Assembly: GCF_003335215.1 (NCBI RefSeq)
Contig: NZ_QPGB01000002.1
Coordinates: forward strand, 637,080 to 701,079
DNA from: Parvibium lacunae
GTDB taxonomy: Bacteria; Pseudomonadota; Gammaproteobacteria; Burkholderiales; Burkholderiaceae_D
DNA length: 64,000 nt
Direction: 5' to 3'
The notes beneath the pieces are model-generated. The model saw only the letters and a list, made by a program, of their open reading frames with translations. It did not search any database and was not told the DNA's origin. Shown here one piece after another: positions 37,302 through 45,880 of this stretch (position 1 is its first letter; every line of letters starts with the position of its first letter). The translations under genes were made by a program, and so were the position numbers.

Positions 37302-38663
37302 TCACGGGCGCTCAGTCTTCGGTACCAACCAATATAGCTCACCCGCTTGGCGCATCTTGCCGGCTTGCTCACCCGCCGCGGGGCCAGTCCCCCAAAAGTA
37401 ATCTGCGCGAATGGCGCCACGAATTGCGCCGCCGGTATCTTGCGCAAGCATCAGCCGTTGCAGTGGCTTCTGGGTCGCGGGTAACGTCGTATTCACAAAT
37501 AACAGCGCCCCGAGTGGAATAAAGCTGGGGTCGATAGCAACGCTGCGCTGTGCCACCAGCGGCACACCGAGGGAACCTAACGGCCCTTGCTCAGGCTTTA
37601 GTGTGGTTAGCTCACGAAAAAAAACCAGGCTCGGGTTGGCATTCAGTAATTCCTGGCGACGTCCGGGGTAGCGCGCCGCCCAATCACGAATCCCTTGCGC
37701 TGTGGCTTGCTCTAGGTTGAGTTCACCTTGCTCAACCAACCAACGTCCAATCGATTTGTAGGGGTGGCCATTCTGCTCAGCGTAGCCAACCCGGAGTATT
37801 TTTCCATCGGGCAAGCGCACCCGCCCAGAACCTTGAACTTCGATAAAAAAAGCATCCACCGGGTCCAGCCATACCAGTTCTCGGCCCGCATACGGGGGAG
37901 CATGGCGACGCGCTGCAAACTCCGCACGACTGAAATAAGGGACAAGCTGCTGCCGGCCATTGGGCAGTGTCAGCAACCGGCCTCGCACACGTTGACCTTT
38001 CAGGGCGGGATAGACGGTGCTCAATTCAACCTGTATCAGATCGGGAGGAACGCCATAGAGCGCCGTGCTGTGACTGGCCGTCGGCTGTAGGCTGCCTTGA
38101 TACAAGGGTTCATAATAACCAGTGATCAAGCCTTGAGTTTGTTTTTCTGGCGTTGCACTACCGCTCTCAGTAGTCGTCACCAACTCGACTCGTTGCGGTG
38201 TGAAATGAGTTTCAATAAATTGTCGCCAGCGGGATCCATCGCTTGTGGCATTGAGCCCCTGGCTGCGTGCCAGTTCGCATAGCCGCCGCCAGTCGGGTGT
38301 AGCAAAACGGCCTTCGCGCTGGCCGACAACCGCGCACTGCGCCTCCCAAGCAGAGGCAAACTCACTCAGGTCATCATCTTGCCAACCGGGTAACGCTGCC
38401 CAGGAAATGGGAACCAGTTGGCGCTGCGGTGTTCCAAGTACAGGTGCCGTCCCGGTCTGACTGCTGACGGCAGGCGCAGTTGGGGTTGAGGTCGGCGGGG
38501 CAGAAGGAGGGGGGGCAACGCCCGCACAGCCTGCGAGTATGCCTATCGTCGCGAGTAACCCTTGCCTTGCGAAGCGGCAAGATGAGCTGACTGCACGCAA
38601 CCAGGGAAGTAAGGTATGCTTGATTGGGGAGAGTTCCCCTGTAACCGAGAGGGAAGATGGCAT
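37302..38663 (-). CDS. mltA: Membrane-bound lytic murein transglycosylase A (lipoprotein)
   Basis: MltA cleaves peptidoglycan glycan strands and is tethered to the outer membrane. A hydrophobic stretch ending GILAGC is a lipobox; the Cys is the lipid site. Next come a Pro/Thr/Ser linker, the MltA domain (QGLITGYYEPLYQGS) and the 3D double-psi barrel with LAQDTGGAIRGAIRADYFWG holding the catalytic Asp. The start is uncertain: the frame is open to 38798, ATG codons lie at 38690, 38672 and 38663, and a TTG 21 codons after the last would give a more normal signal length. All ATG choices overlap the divergent 48-residue gene. Confidence 0.9.
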   Translation of the reverse strand: MPSSLSVTGELSPIKHTLLPWLRAVSSSCRFARQGLLATIGILAGCAGVAPPPSAPPTSTPTAPAVSSQTGTAPVLGTPQRQLVPISWAALPGWQDDDLSEFASAWEAQCAVVGQREGRFATPDWRRLCELARSQGLNATSDGSRWRQFIETHFTPQRVELVTTTESGSATPEKQTQGLITGYYEPLYQGSLQPTASHSTALYGVPPDLIQVELSTVYPALKGQRVRGRLLTLPNGRQQLVPYFSRAEFAARRHAPPYAGRELVWLDPVDAFFIEVQGSGRVRLPDGKILRVGYAEQNGHPYKSIGRWLVEQGELNLEQATAQGIRDWAARYPGRRQELLNANPSLVFFRELTTLKPEQGPLGSLGVPLVAQRSVAIDPSFIPLGALLFVNTTLPATQKPLQRLMLAQDTGGAIRGAIRADYFWGTGPAAGEQAGKMRQAGELYWLVPKTERP

Positions 38664-38808
38664 GTGGCTCATTTTGCTTGAAGCATTCATTGCATTGCTG
38701 CTGTTAGTGGCGATTGTCTGGTGGACGATGTTCCATGGTCGCGGCGATAGCCCTGCGGACAGGGCTATCGACAGCAATCCCTCGAAACACGACGACAATA
38801 TTCATTAA
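38662..38808 (+). CDS. Small single-helix membrane protein (48 residues)
   Basis: The ATG at 38662 follows GAGGGA at about eight bases, a good ribosome site. The product begins MWLILLEAFIALLLLVAIVW, one N-terminal membrane helix, then WTMFHGRGD and a charged tail. Similar tiny proteins with a W-W-T-M-F motif occur in betaproteobacteria near apaG and mltA, to my recollection; no function is known to me. It diverges from mltA, overlapping its likely 5' end, and its stop overlaps the convergent apaG stop by four bases. Confidence 0.65.
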   Translation: MWLILLEAFIALLLLVAIVWWTMFHGRGDSPADRAIDSNPSKHDDNIH

Positions 38809-39179
38809 TGCAGTGCGCGAGGCATCGCCAGGCTGAATTCTGTAATGGGAACGTCAAATCGGGTACCGTCTTCAGCCACGCAAAAATAGCTGCCACGCAT
38901 ACTCCCAGTCGGGGTCGCTAAGGGACAGCCGCTGGTATATTCGAAGTGTTCGCCGGGTCGCAAAAGCGGCTGATGGCCCACCACCCCCAATCCATTCACT
39001 TCCTCAACATGCCCATGCGCATCACTGATTACCCAGTGACGACTGATAATCTGGGCGGGGACCGTTCCCGTATTCAAAATATGTACGGTGTAAGCGAATA
39101 AGTATTGCCCCTGATCTGGCGCAGACTGCTCAGGTAAAAACTGGCTTTGCACTCGCACACGCATACTGTAATTTGACAT
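38805..39179 (-). CDS. apaG: ApaG domain protein
   Basis: The 124-residue beta-sandwich protein matches ApaG: VRVQSQFLPEQSAP near the start, QYLFAYTVHILNTG near 30-45, SRHWVISDAHG near 55, and the conserved FEYTSGCPLATPTGSMRG near 85-105. ApaG proteins bind nucleotides or metal and have been linked to cobalt resistance and polyphosphate metabolism; the exact role is unclear. The ATG at 39179 is preferred to 39212 because of a GAGG just upstream. Confidence 0.93.
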   Translation of the reverse strand: MSNYSMRVRVQSQFLPEQSAPDQGQYLFAYTVHILNTGTVPAQIISRHWVISDAHGHVEEVNGLGVVGHQPLLRPGEHFEYTSGCPLATPTGSMRGSYFCVAEDGTRFDVPITEFSLAMPRALH

Positions 39180-39325
39180 GGCATCCTCGACGCGGTTTAT
39201 CTGCGGTTTCACTCAGAGGAGAAACACAAACATGATTCTAGTGTAGCTTGACACCCGATAGCGGTGGCAAACTCGAACAACCTTATAATACTGTGATATC
39301 CAATCTACCTGCTCGAAAGATGATA

Positions 39326-40006
39326 ATGCCCTACCGTATTGCGCCTAGTTTATTATCCGCTGACTTCGCTCGGCTTGGTGAAGAAGTGCGTGCAGTGATT
39401 GCTGCTGGCGCTGACCTGATCCACTTTGATGTGATGGACAATCACTATGTACCCAATCTCACCATCGGTCCCTTGGTCTGTGACGCCATTCGACCACACA
39501 GCAGCGTGCCGATTGATGTTCACCTGATGGTTGAACCAGTAGACCGGCTGATTCCAGATTTTGCCAAAGCTGGCGCGAATATCATTACCTTCCATCCAGA
39601 AGCCAGTCAGCATATTGACCGCACATTAGGGTTGATTCGTGATCAGGGTTGTCAGGCAGGACTGGTATTCAACCCCGCTACCCCCTTGCATTATCTGGAT
39701 TACGTCATGGATAAGCTGGATATGGTGTTGCTGATGTCTGTCAACCCAGGGTTCGGGGGGCAATCATTTATTCCCGGCACGTTAGAAAAAATTCGCCAAG
39801 TGCGTCAACGCCTTGATGCCCATACCGCACGGGGTGGACAAGCGATTGCCCTCGAAGTCGATGGTGGCATCAAAATTGACAATATCCGTGCCGTTGCCGC
39901 GGCTGGCGCCGATACGTTTGTTGCAGGCTCAGCGATTTTTGGGCAGCCGGATTATGTCAGTATCATCCAAGCAATGCGGACTGAGCTCGAACAAGCCAAA
40001 CGCTAG
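39326..40006 (+). CDS. rpe: Ribulose-phosphate 3-epimerase
   Basis: Rpe interconverts ribulose-5-phosphate and xylulose-5-phosphate. The 226-residue barrel has [20 protein letters not shown] at the start, [20 protein letters not shown] (metal His and Asp), [24 protein letters not shown] and LEVDGGIK. The frame is open from 39248, but the ATG at 39326 (or 39320) matches the family start. It lies 52 bases before gph, the usual rpe-gph-trpE order. Confidence 0.96.
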   Translation: MPYRIAPSLLSADFARLGEEVRAVIAAGADLIHFDVMDNHYVPNLTIGPLVCDAIRPHSSVPIDVHLMVEPVDRLIPDFAKAGANIITFHPEASQHIDRTLGLIRDQGCQAGLVFNPATPLHYLDYVMDKLDMVLLMSVNPGFGGQSFIPGTLEKIRQVRQRLDAHTARGGQAIALEVDGGIKIDNIRAVAAAGADTFVAGSAIFGQPDYVSIIQAMRTELEQAKR

Positions 40007-40058
40007 CCCCCTCACACTAGCAAGCACAGCGTTCACTAACTCTGCAGGAGAGGCGACC

Positions 40059-40808
40059 ATGCTACACCATTTGAAAAATGCGATTCAGCGGGCGCTAGGC
40101 CAGACACAAGGTCTGAGTTTGCGCTTGCCAACACCGCTCTATGCACAGGCTGTCCTACTTGATTTAGATGGAACCTTAGTGGACTCCGCCCCCGATTTGG
40201 TTGCTGCCGCCAATAGTGTACGAATCGAACTAGGCCTGCCAACGCTGCCCTTTGACACCGTGGTGAATTATGTGGGTAAAGGCGCAGAAAGTTTATTGCA
40301 CCGAACCCTCACCGGGGACCTCGCTGGACGTGCCGAACCCGCTCTATTGGCACGTGGCATGGCCATTTTTGCCCGTGTTTACAGTGAAATCAATGGCGAT
40401 CAGACTACAGTCTATCCGGGTGTTCGTGCTGGCTTAGATGCCCTACTAGCAGAGGGCCTCAAACTGGCACTGGTGACCAATAAGCCCGCGCAATTTACAG
40501 AGCCTCTGCTATTGAAAAAAAGTTTGTTGAACTATTTCGATGTGATTGTGACGGGCAATAGCTGTGCCCACAAAAAACCGCACCCAGAGCCACTCTTGTT
40601 TGCCTGCCAAGAATTGGGGGTCGCCCCAACAGCGGCGATTGCGATTGGGGATTCATTAAACGATGCGCAAGCCGCTCGCGCCGCCAACATGCGGGTGCTA
40701 GCCGTCCCCTATGGTTACAATGAAGGGCAGGACACGCGCCAATTGGATGTCGATGGTATCGTCCCGAATTTGTTGCAGGCAGCGCAAGTGATCCGCTTGG
40801 GCGGCTAG
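40059..40808 (+). CDS. gph: Phosphoglycolate phosphatase
   Basis: Gph removes 2-phosphoglycolate. The 249-residue HAD protein has motif I in VLLDLDGTLVDSAPDLVAAA (nucleophile Asp near residue 32), motif II T in LVTNKPAQF near 140, the motif III Lys in AHKKPHPEP near 172, and motif IV in IAIGDSLNDAQAA near 197. The ATG at 40059 has AGGAGAGG close upstream; the longer frame overlaps rpe. The adjacency to rpe and trpE supports Gph over other HAD phosphatases. Confidence 0.93.
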   Translation: MLHHLKNAIQRALGQTQGLSLRLPTPLYAQAVLLDLDGTLVDSAPDLVAAANSVRIELGLPTLPFDTVVNYVGKGAESLLHRTLTGDLAGRAEPALLARGMAIFARVYSEINGDQTTVYPGVRAGLDALLAEGLKLALVTNKPAQFTEPLLLKKSLLNYFDVIVTGNSCAHKKPHPEPLLFACQELGVAPTAAIAIGDSLNDAQAARAANMRVLAVPYGYNEGQDTRQLDVDGIVPNLLQAAQVIRLGG

Positions 40809-40840
40809 GCAAGCCGCTCGAAATGCGTTATCGTTGTTGT

Positions 40841-40885
40841 ATGTCTCGTTTATTCATGCCCCTCACCCTCTTCGCTTGGCGTTAA
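40841..40885 (+). CDS. Putative trp leader peptide (14 residues, ends F-A-W-R)
   Basis: A short ORF, MSRLFMPLTLFAWR, ends 99 bases before trpE. The penultimate codon is TGG (Trp). The TGG lies in one arm of a hairpin (40877-40881 with 40887-40891) whose loop holds the TAA stop. This is the layout expected of a ribosome-sensed leader: a ribosome stalled at Trp would keep this stem open. An in-frame ATG at 40823 would extend it to 20 residues. No strong ribosome site is visible, so translation is not assured. Confidence 0.45.
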   Translation: MSRLFMPLTLFAWR

Positions 40886-40921
40886 TCGCCACAGCCCCCT
40901 CATGCCAGCTTAGGCGCTGGC
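40877..40921 (+). promoter_or_regulatory. Candidate attenuator-type hairpins before trpE
   Basis: Two stems occur: TGGCG/CGCCA (40877-40891), covering the Trp codon of the leader ORF, and GCCAGC/GCTGGC (40904-40921) with a six-base loop. CGCC at 40887-40890 can instead pair with GGCG at 40913-40916, so the stems are mutually exclusive. No T-run follows the second stem, so it is not a standard intrinsic terminator; control of translation or Rho entry is possible. A TATACT at 40942-40947 could be an internal promoter that bypasses this element. Confidence 0.4.
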
Positions 40922-40984
40922 TTCGCACAATACAAACCGACTATACTGGGCTGCATTATTTGCACCCGTCTTGCAGGAAGCATC

Positions 40985-42466
40985 ATGACTGAAATTGAAT
41001 TCAATGCCTTGGCACAACAGGGTTACAACCGCATCCCGCTGGTGGCGGAACTTTATGCTGATCTTGATACCCCGCTCTCACTGTATCTGAAGCTGGCACA
41101 TGGCCCACATTCTTTCCTGCTCGAGTCCGTGGTGGGGGGGGAGCGTTTTGGCCGCTACTCGTTTATTGGGCTACCCGCGCATACCCGCGTTCAGGCACGT
41201 GGCCATCACGTCGAGGTCATCCGCGACAATCAAGTCATCGAAACTTGGCATGGTAACCCCCTTGATTTTATTGCGACCTATCAACAGCGTTTCAAAGTCG
41301 CCAGCCGGGCGGGTTTTCCGCGCTTTTGCGGGGGTTTGGCGGGCTATTTCGGCTATGACACCGTCCGTTACATCGAACCACGCTTGGGCCTGAGTCAACA
41401 ACGTGATGATGTCGATGTCCCCGACATTCTGCTTTTATTGTGCGAAGAGCTCGCCGTGGTCGATAACCTCTCCGGCAAACTTTATCTGATGGTTTACGCG
41501 GATCCCACACAGCCTGAAGCCTTTCAGCGTGCCAGTCAGCGACTGGCAGATTTACGCCACAAGCTACGCCAACCCATCGACATTCCCTACAGCGCGCCAA
41601 CGGTTCGCACTGAGACGCACCGCAGCTTCGCCAAGCCGGATTTCCTAGCGGCCGTCAATCAAGTGAAAGATTACATTCTGGCTGGTGATTGCATGCAAGT
41701 GGTGATTGGCCAGCGGCTAGAAAAGCCCTTTCGCGACTCACCCTTAACGCTGTATCGAGCCTTGCGATCGCTCAATCCTTCGCCGTATATGTATTACTAC
41801 AACTTTGGTGAGTTTCAGGTAGTCGGCGCCTCCCCAGAAATTCTGGTGCGCCAAGAGCATACTGCTGCCGGGGTCAAAGTGATCGTTCGTCCGATTGCCG
41901 GAACCCGGCCGCGCGGGACAACGCCCGAGCAAGATTTAGCGCTCGAAAAAGAGTTGCTCGCAGACCCCAAAGAAATCGCTGAACACGTGATGTTAATTGA
42001 CTTGGCCCGTAACGACATTGGTCGCATCGCCCAAACTGGCAGCGTCAACGTGACTGAAAAAATGGTTATCGAACGCTATTCCCATGTCATGCATATCGTG
42101 TCGAATGTCGAAGGGATCTTACGCCCGAATCTGAATGCCTTAGATGTACTCAAGGCCACCTTCCCCGCCGGAACGCTCTCTGGAGCACCGAAAGTGCGGG
42201 CGATGGAAATCATCGATGAAATCGAGCCAACCAAACGCGGGGTCTATGGCGGGGCTTGTGGTTACCTGAGTTTTCAGGGCGATATGGATGTCGCGATTGC
42301 GATTCGGACCGGTGTCATCAAAAATGGCACACTCTATGTCCAGGCAGGTGCGGGGATTGTGGCGGACTCCGTTCCCGAAAGTGAATGGCAAGAAACCGAG
42401 AATAAAGCGCGAGCCGTGTTGCGTGCTGCCGAGCAAGTCCAAGATGGGCTAGACCGGGTGCTATGA
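40985..42466 (+). CDS. trpE: Anthranilate synthase component I
   Basis: TrpE makes anthranilate from chorismate with ammonia supplied by TrpG. The 493 residues have the feedback-inhibition motif [20 protein letters not shown] near residue 44-63, [13 protein letters not shown] near 235, [10 protein letters not shown] near 305, and [20 protein letters not shown] near 395. AGGAAG seven bases before the ATG is a good ribosome site. In many betaproteobacteria trpG, trpD and trpC follow directly; here the next gene is a convergent DMT transporter, so they must be elsewhere. PabB is a weaker alternative, since the LLES motif favours TrpE. Confidence 0.95.
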   Translation: MTEIEFNALAQQGYNRIPLVAELYADLDTPLSLYLKLAHGPHSFLLESVVGGERFGRYSFIGLPAHTRVQARGHHVEVIRDNQVIETWHGNPLDFIATYQQRFKVASRAGFPRFCGGLAGYFGYDTVRYIEPRLGLSQQRDDVDVPDILLLLCEELAVVDNLSGKLYLMVYADPTQPEAFQRASQRLADLRHKLRQPIDIPYSAPTVRTETHRSFAKPDFLAAVNQVKDYILAGDCMQVVIGQRLEKPFRDSPLTLYRALRSLNPSPYMYYYNFGEFQVVGASPEILVRQEHTAAGVKVIVRPIAGTRPRGTTPEQDLALEKELLADPKEIAEHVMLIDLARNDIGRIAQTGSVNVTEKMVIERYSHVMHIVSNVEGILRPNLNALDVLKATFPAGTLSGAPKVRAMEIIDEIEPTKRGVYGGACGYLSFQGDMDVAIAIRTGVIKNGTLYVQAGAGIVADSVPESEWQETENKARAVLRAAEQVQDGLDRVL

Positions 42467-42496
42467 CCCAGATCAGATGGCGGCGAGGGCGCACGA

Positions 42497-43366
42497 CTAG
42501 CGCCCAAGCAAGCTCGCCAAGACAATCAAGCTGACGGCCAGCATGACCCAAGCATTTGGCAAACCGCCACTGCTCAAGATTAAGCAGAGGGTTGAGAGTA
42601 CCGGTGTGGCGTAAGAGAGCACCCCGATCTGGCGCGGATCACCTTGCTTTAAGGCGGCATCCCACAAGTAAAAAGCAGCCCCCATTGGCCCCAGGCCTAA
42701 TACCAGCAAATATGCCCAATCGCGCTGTGTTAAGCGCACACTCGGTTCCAATAATGCATGGCAGGTTAACGCTAATAGCCCGGAAACCAAACAGAAGCCG
42801 CCGATCGCCCAGCTAGAAAAGTAGGGCAAGCGCTTACACAGCAAAGAATAAACTGCCCAAGTGATGGCTGAGCCTGCTGCTAGCAAGTACCCTAACCATG
42901 CCTGTTGCCACCGAGGGGGCGTTCCACTGATCGTGTCGATACCGTGATTGGCCAATATCGCAATCACAGCACCGACCAAGCCCAGACAGGCAGCAAGCAG
43001 ATGCCGTCGGCTCAGCGGGCAATTGGGCAAAATCGCCGGTGCCAGCACGACAATTAATAATGGCCAAAGATAATTGATTAGATTCGCAGCAATTGGTGGC
43101 GCCAGCCGCAAGGCAAGAAATAAGAAGAAGTGAAAGCCAAAAATCCCGCCAACCCCAACTAGCCAGGTATTAACACTGACACGCCAACTGGACCAGCGGC
43201 GATAAGCCAAGACTGCTGGCAAACTTCCTAGGCACAACGCCAGTCCTGTTAGTAAAAACGGGGGCAAATGACTTAACTGCACTCCCAATGTCGCCAAACT
43301 CGCCCACAGCAAGATGGCGAGGATAGCTTTAACTATCGATGGATCAATTTTTTCAATAAACGCCAT
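42497..43366 (-). CDS. EamA/DMT-family transporter, YddG-like
   Basis: The 289-residue protein has about ten membrane helices in two EamA repeats (residues ~10-135 and ~155-285). The segments NLINYLWPLLIVVLAPAIL and TWAVYSLLCKRLPYFSSW resemble YddG-type exporters of aromatic amino acids. Substrate assignment is inference; its convergent position next to trpE fits an aromatic amino acid role but does not prove it. Confidence 0.8.
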   Translation of the reverse strand: MAFIEKIDPSIVKAILAILLWASLATLGVQLSHLPPFLLTGLALCLGSLPAVLAYRRWSSWRVSVNTWLVGVGGIFGFHFFLFLALRLAPPIAANLINYLWPLLIVVLAPAILPNCPLSRRHLLAACLGLVGAVIAILANHGIDTISGTPPRWQQAWLGYLLAAGSAITWAVYSLLCKRLPYFSSWAIGGFCLVSGLLALTCHALLEPSVRLTQRDWAYLLVLGLGPMGAAFYLWDAALKQGDPRQIGVLSYATPVLSTLCLILSSGGLPNAWVMLAVSLIVLASLLGR

Positions 43367-43442
43367 GTTAATGCATCGCCCGTTTTCAGGTCACCTTCTC
43401 GCTTAAGTGCGTAGGGGAAAACAGATACCAGTTTAAAAATCA

Positions 43443-43991
43443 TTAATCTGCTTGATATCGCCATCTTGTCGTTTGCAATAGTCCTGCTACAGCGAACAGG
43501 GTCAACAAGGCAGCAGTGGTGATGACTTGCCAACTTGTAGCCATGCGAGCAGGATACAACAGCATGAATATCGCAAACCCAATGCCATTCCCCCCCAATA
43601 CCAATAATGAAGCGGCATAGTCATGAAAGCGGCGGGCCTGGTTAGCATTGATTGCCCATGCTGGTTCGGTGTTGTAACTAGGTAAGCGCAGATGCGCGTC
43701 ATCTAGCATCTCTAGCTTGCCAAGAAATTGCCGCAGATTGGTAATGGCGCGCTCACTTTTGTAATTGAGGAAGGTAAACGCTAACGCGGCAATGGCTAAT
43801 CCCAGTACCAGCCATTCCACCGGCGCTTGCACGGCATGGGTGCCGGATGATAACGCCACCATGGCCGCGAGTAAGCTCACCAATAAAGAAACATAGAGCG
43901 TTAGCGCTTGTTGGCGCTGGGCGATGCGGGCATTGACTTCCTGCGCCGCCGCAATGTAACGATAATTTGCATCAACAAATGATTGAGCCAT
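43443..43991 (-). CDS. Unknown four-helix membrane protein
   Basis: From the ATG at 43991 the protein has 182 residues. It begins with a helical cytosolic stretch rich in Ala, Gln and Arg (NYRYIAAAQEVNARIAQRQQ), then has two hydrophobic pairs (about residues 30-50 and 57-75; 125-145 and 152-170). I recognise no family motif. An earlier start at 44030 would add a hydrophobic leader. It lies at the border of the fragment-rich segment that follows. Confidence 0.6.
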   Translation of the reverse strand: MAQSFVDANYRYIAAAQEVNARIAQRQQALTLYVSLLVSLLAAMVALSSGTHAVQAPVEWLVLGLAIAALAFTFLNYKSERAITNLRQFLGKLEMLDDAHLRLPSYNTEPAWAINANQARRFHDYAASLLVLGGNGIGFAIFMLLYPARMATSWQVITTAALLTLFAVAGLLQTTRWRYQAD

Positions 43992-44056
43992 AGTGAGTAC
44001 CAAAAAAAACGGCCAATGAAGCAACTTCACTGGCCGCTGGGTGATGTTTAGAAAAA

Positions 44057-44200
44057 CTAGCGTCGTACAGCCGAGAGGCGGCGAATAACCGCGATGAAGC
44101 GATCTACTTCCTCACAGGTATTGTAAAACACTAGAGAGGGACGCACGGTGGCTTCTAATCGAAAACGGCGCAAAATCGGTTGCGCGCAGTGATGGCCTAG
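44057..44200 (-). pseudogene. C-terminal fragment of a SufS/CsdA-type cysteine desulfurase
   Basis: Only about 46 codons remain. They include GHHCAQPILRRFRLEATVRP (the active-site Cys region and following Arg) and SLVFYNTCEEVDRFIAVIRR, typical of the last part of group II cysteine desulfurases. The rest of the gene, with the PLP lysine, is absent. The homology stops abruptly where IS30-like sequence begins in the same frame, so the gene was truncated by an insertion or IS-mediated deletion. Confidence 0.7.
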
Positions 44201-44464
44201 ACTCCAATGCTCCAGCAGGCGCTCTTGAACAAACTGCCAGGTAGCATCGTCAACCTGCTTGGCATTGACCGCGCGGCATTAGTCTGAAAGGCGTTGCGCC
44301 TGCTTTGGGCGATAGCCTCGCCGGCTTTGGTTGCGGCTTAGCTCTCGGCAAATAGTGGATGGGTGGCGCTCAAGCACGTGGGCAATCTCAGTTGGGTTGT
44401 GTCCCGCTTTCTTCAAAGCGTAAATCTGATATCGTTCTTCTTGGGTGAGGTGTGTGTAGTTCAT
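44201..44464 (-). mobile_element. IS30-family transposase, 5' fragment with an in-frame stop
   Basis: The frame starts MNYTHLTQEERYQIYALKKA and continues through GHNPTEIAHVLERHPSTICR, the N-terminal helix-turn-helix of IS30 transposases. A TAA at 44279-44281 interrupts it after 61 residues, but the same frame resumes with A-V-N-A-K-Q-V-D-D-A-T-W-Q-F-V-Q-E-R, IS30-like sequence, up to the desulfurase tail. The catalytic DDE domain (over 200 residues) is missing. The right end of the fused element and terminal repeats were not found. The exact junction near 44200 is approximate. Confidence 0.75.
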
Positions 44465-44552
44465 CTTGGCAATTTCGACTGGCAGTCAAAAAGGCTCGGA
44501 TGCTACCGCATGCCGCCCACCTGGCCAGCGTTACTCAAAATTGCACTACATT

Positions 44553-44708
44553 CTTGAATCCGCGCTTCAAGAAAGAGAGCGGGCCAACCCTGATCTTATC
44601 GTTCAACTGAGAGCAGACGAATCAGTTTTGTACAAACATGTCGCAAAAACCATGGCAATCATTGAACGGTCTGGCATCAGCAAACTTGCTGTCGTCACCA
44701 TCAATTAA
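44553..44708 (+). pseudogene. C-terminal fragment of an ExbD/TolR-family protein
   Basis: About 50 codons read ERERANPDLIVQLRADESVL followed by YKHVAKTMAIIERSGISKLA and VVTIN, matching the periplasmic C-terminal domain of ExbD, the proton-channel partner of ExbB that powers TonB. The N-terminal helix and linker are missing. The open frame extends upstream to an ATG at 44466, but that part shows no ExbD similarity and abuts the IS30 fragment. It is most likely a truncated, non-functional gene. Confidence 0.65.
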
Positions 44709-44736
44709 GGCTTGGTCGGGTTGGCCGAGCCTTAAT
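44704..44736. terminator. Strong hairpin at the end of the exbD fragment, 20 bases beyond lipA
   Basis: ATTAAGGCTTGGTC and GGCCGAGCCTTAAT pair as a 14-base-pair stem (two G-T wobbles) around a GGGTT loop. It covers the stop codon of the exbD fragment and lies just past the lipA stop from the other side. No long T-run follows, but the stem is strong enough to serve both strands as a terminator or transcript-end protector. Confidence 0.55.
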
Positions 44737-44756
44737 GGGGTCTGACCGCTAGTTGA

Positions 44757-45782
44757 TCAAGCAAATCCTGCTTGATGTGCCTGCTGGTCAGCGTGGTAGC
44801 TGGAACGGACCATCGCGCCGACGGCCGCATGCGTGAAGCCCATTTTGTAGGCTTCTTCTTCAAACATTTTGAAGGTATCGGGGTGCACGTAGCGGCGTAC
44901 CGGTAAGTGTGAATCGCTCGGGGCGAGGTATTGGCCGATCGTCAACATATCAATGTTATGCGCCCGCATGTCACGCATGACGTCTAAAATTTCTTCATCG
45001 GTTTCACCCAAGCCCACCATCAAGCCGCTCTTGGTGGGCACACCGGGCACGCGCTCTTTGAACTGCTTGAGTAATTCTAAGGAGTGGTGGTAATCCGAAC
45101 CGGGGCGCGCTTCTTTGTACAAGCGCGGAATGGTTTCGAGGTTATGGTTCATTACATCGGGCGGGGCGGCTTCTAAAATTTCTAGCGCCCGCTCTAAACG
45201 GCCACGGAAGTCTGGCACCAATACTTCGATTTTGGTATTGGGAGAAAGCTCGCGAGTTTTTTCAATGCACTCAACGTAATGGGCAGCGCCACCATCGCGC
45301 AGATCATCCCGGTCCACACTGGTGATCACTACATACGTTAAACGCAGCGCAGCGATAGTTTTGGCTAAGTTAAGCGGTTCATTGACATCCAGTGGATCAG
45401 GACGGCCATGACCCACATCACAGAAGGGGCAGCGGCGCGTACATTTATCGCCCATGATCATGAAGGTAGCCGTGCCTTTCCCAAAGCATTCGCCAATGTT
45501 GGGGCAACTCGCTTCTTCGCATACCGTGTGCAGATTATGCTCACGCAAAATCTGTTTGATCTCATAAAAACGGGTTGAGGGCGAACCTGCTTTAACCCGG
45601 ATCCAATCCGGCTTTTTCAGTTTTTCGGCAGGCACAATTTTGATCGGGATACGCGCTGTTTTCGCTGCCGCTTTTTGCTTGGCAGCGGCATTGTAGTTCT
45701 CGGCAGAAGCGGCTTCGCGAGTCACTTCGCGGGCTAGTTCGGGGTTAACAGGCGGGGCAGGACGATCAACAGAGTGGCTCAT
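44757..45782 (-). CDS. lipA: Lipoyl synthase
   Basis: LipA is a radical SAM enzyme that inserts two sulfurs into octanoyl groups on lipoyl domains. The 341 residues show the auxiliary cluster motif [14 protein letters not shown] (C-x4-C-x5-C) and the radical SAM motif [13 protein letters not shown] (C-x3-C-x2-C), then [19 protein letters not shown] and the C-terminal R-S-S-Y-H-A-D-Q serine motif. The ATG at 45782 gives a family-like N-terminal extension; the frame is open to 45854. lipB is 98 bases upstream. Confidence 0.97.
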   Translation of the reverse strand: MSHSVDRPAPPVNPELAREVTREAASAENYNAAAKQKAAAKTARIPIKIVPAEKLKKPDWIRVKAGSPSTRFYEIKQILREHNLHTVCEEASCPNIGECFGKGTATFMIMGDKCTRRCPFCDVGHGRPDPLDVNEPLNLAKTIAALRLTYVVITSVDRDDLRDGGAAHYVECIEKTRELSPNTKIEVLVPDFRGRLERALEILEAAPPDVMNHNLETIPRLYKEARPGSDYHHSLELLKQFKERVPGVPTKSGLMVGLGETDEEILDVMRDMRAHNIDMLTIGQYLAPSDSHLPVRRYVHPDTFKMFEEEAYKMGFTHAAVGAMVRSSYHADQQAHQAGFA

Positions 45783-45880
45783 AAGAATACTCGTAACAAA
45801 CCCATCCGAGGTAACCGGCAGTGAGGAACAAGCCAGGTCGCCCCGCGCGGGCAAATCAACAAACCCCCTATTTTACGCGC

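Noticed and set aside
40942..40947. TATACT as the main trpE promoter
   Set aside because: No acceptable -35 lies at the right distance, so it is mentioned only as an alternative.
44363..44557. 64-codon plus-strand open frame crossing the IS30 fragment
   Set aside because: Its first half is antisense to the transposase start. The second half (N-F-D-W-Q-S-K-R-L-G-C-Y) may be a piece of another gene, but I cannot identify it.
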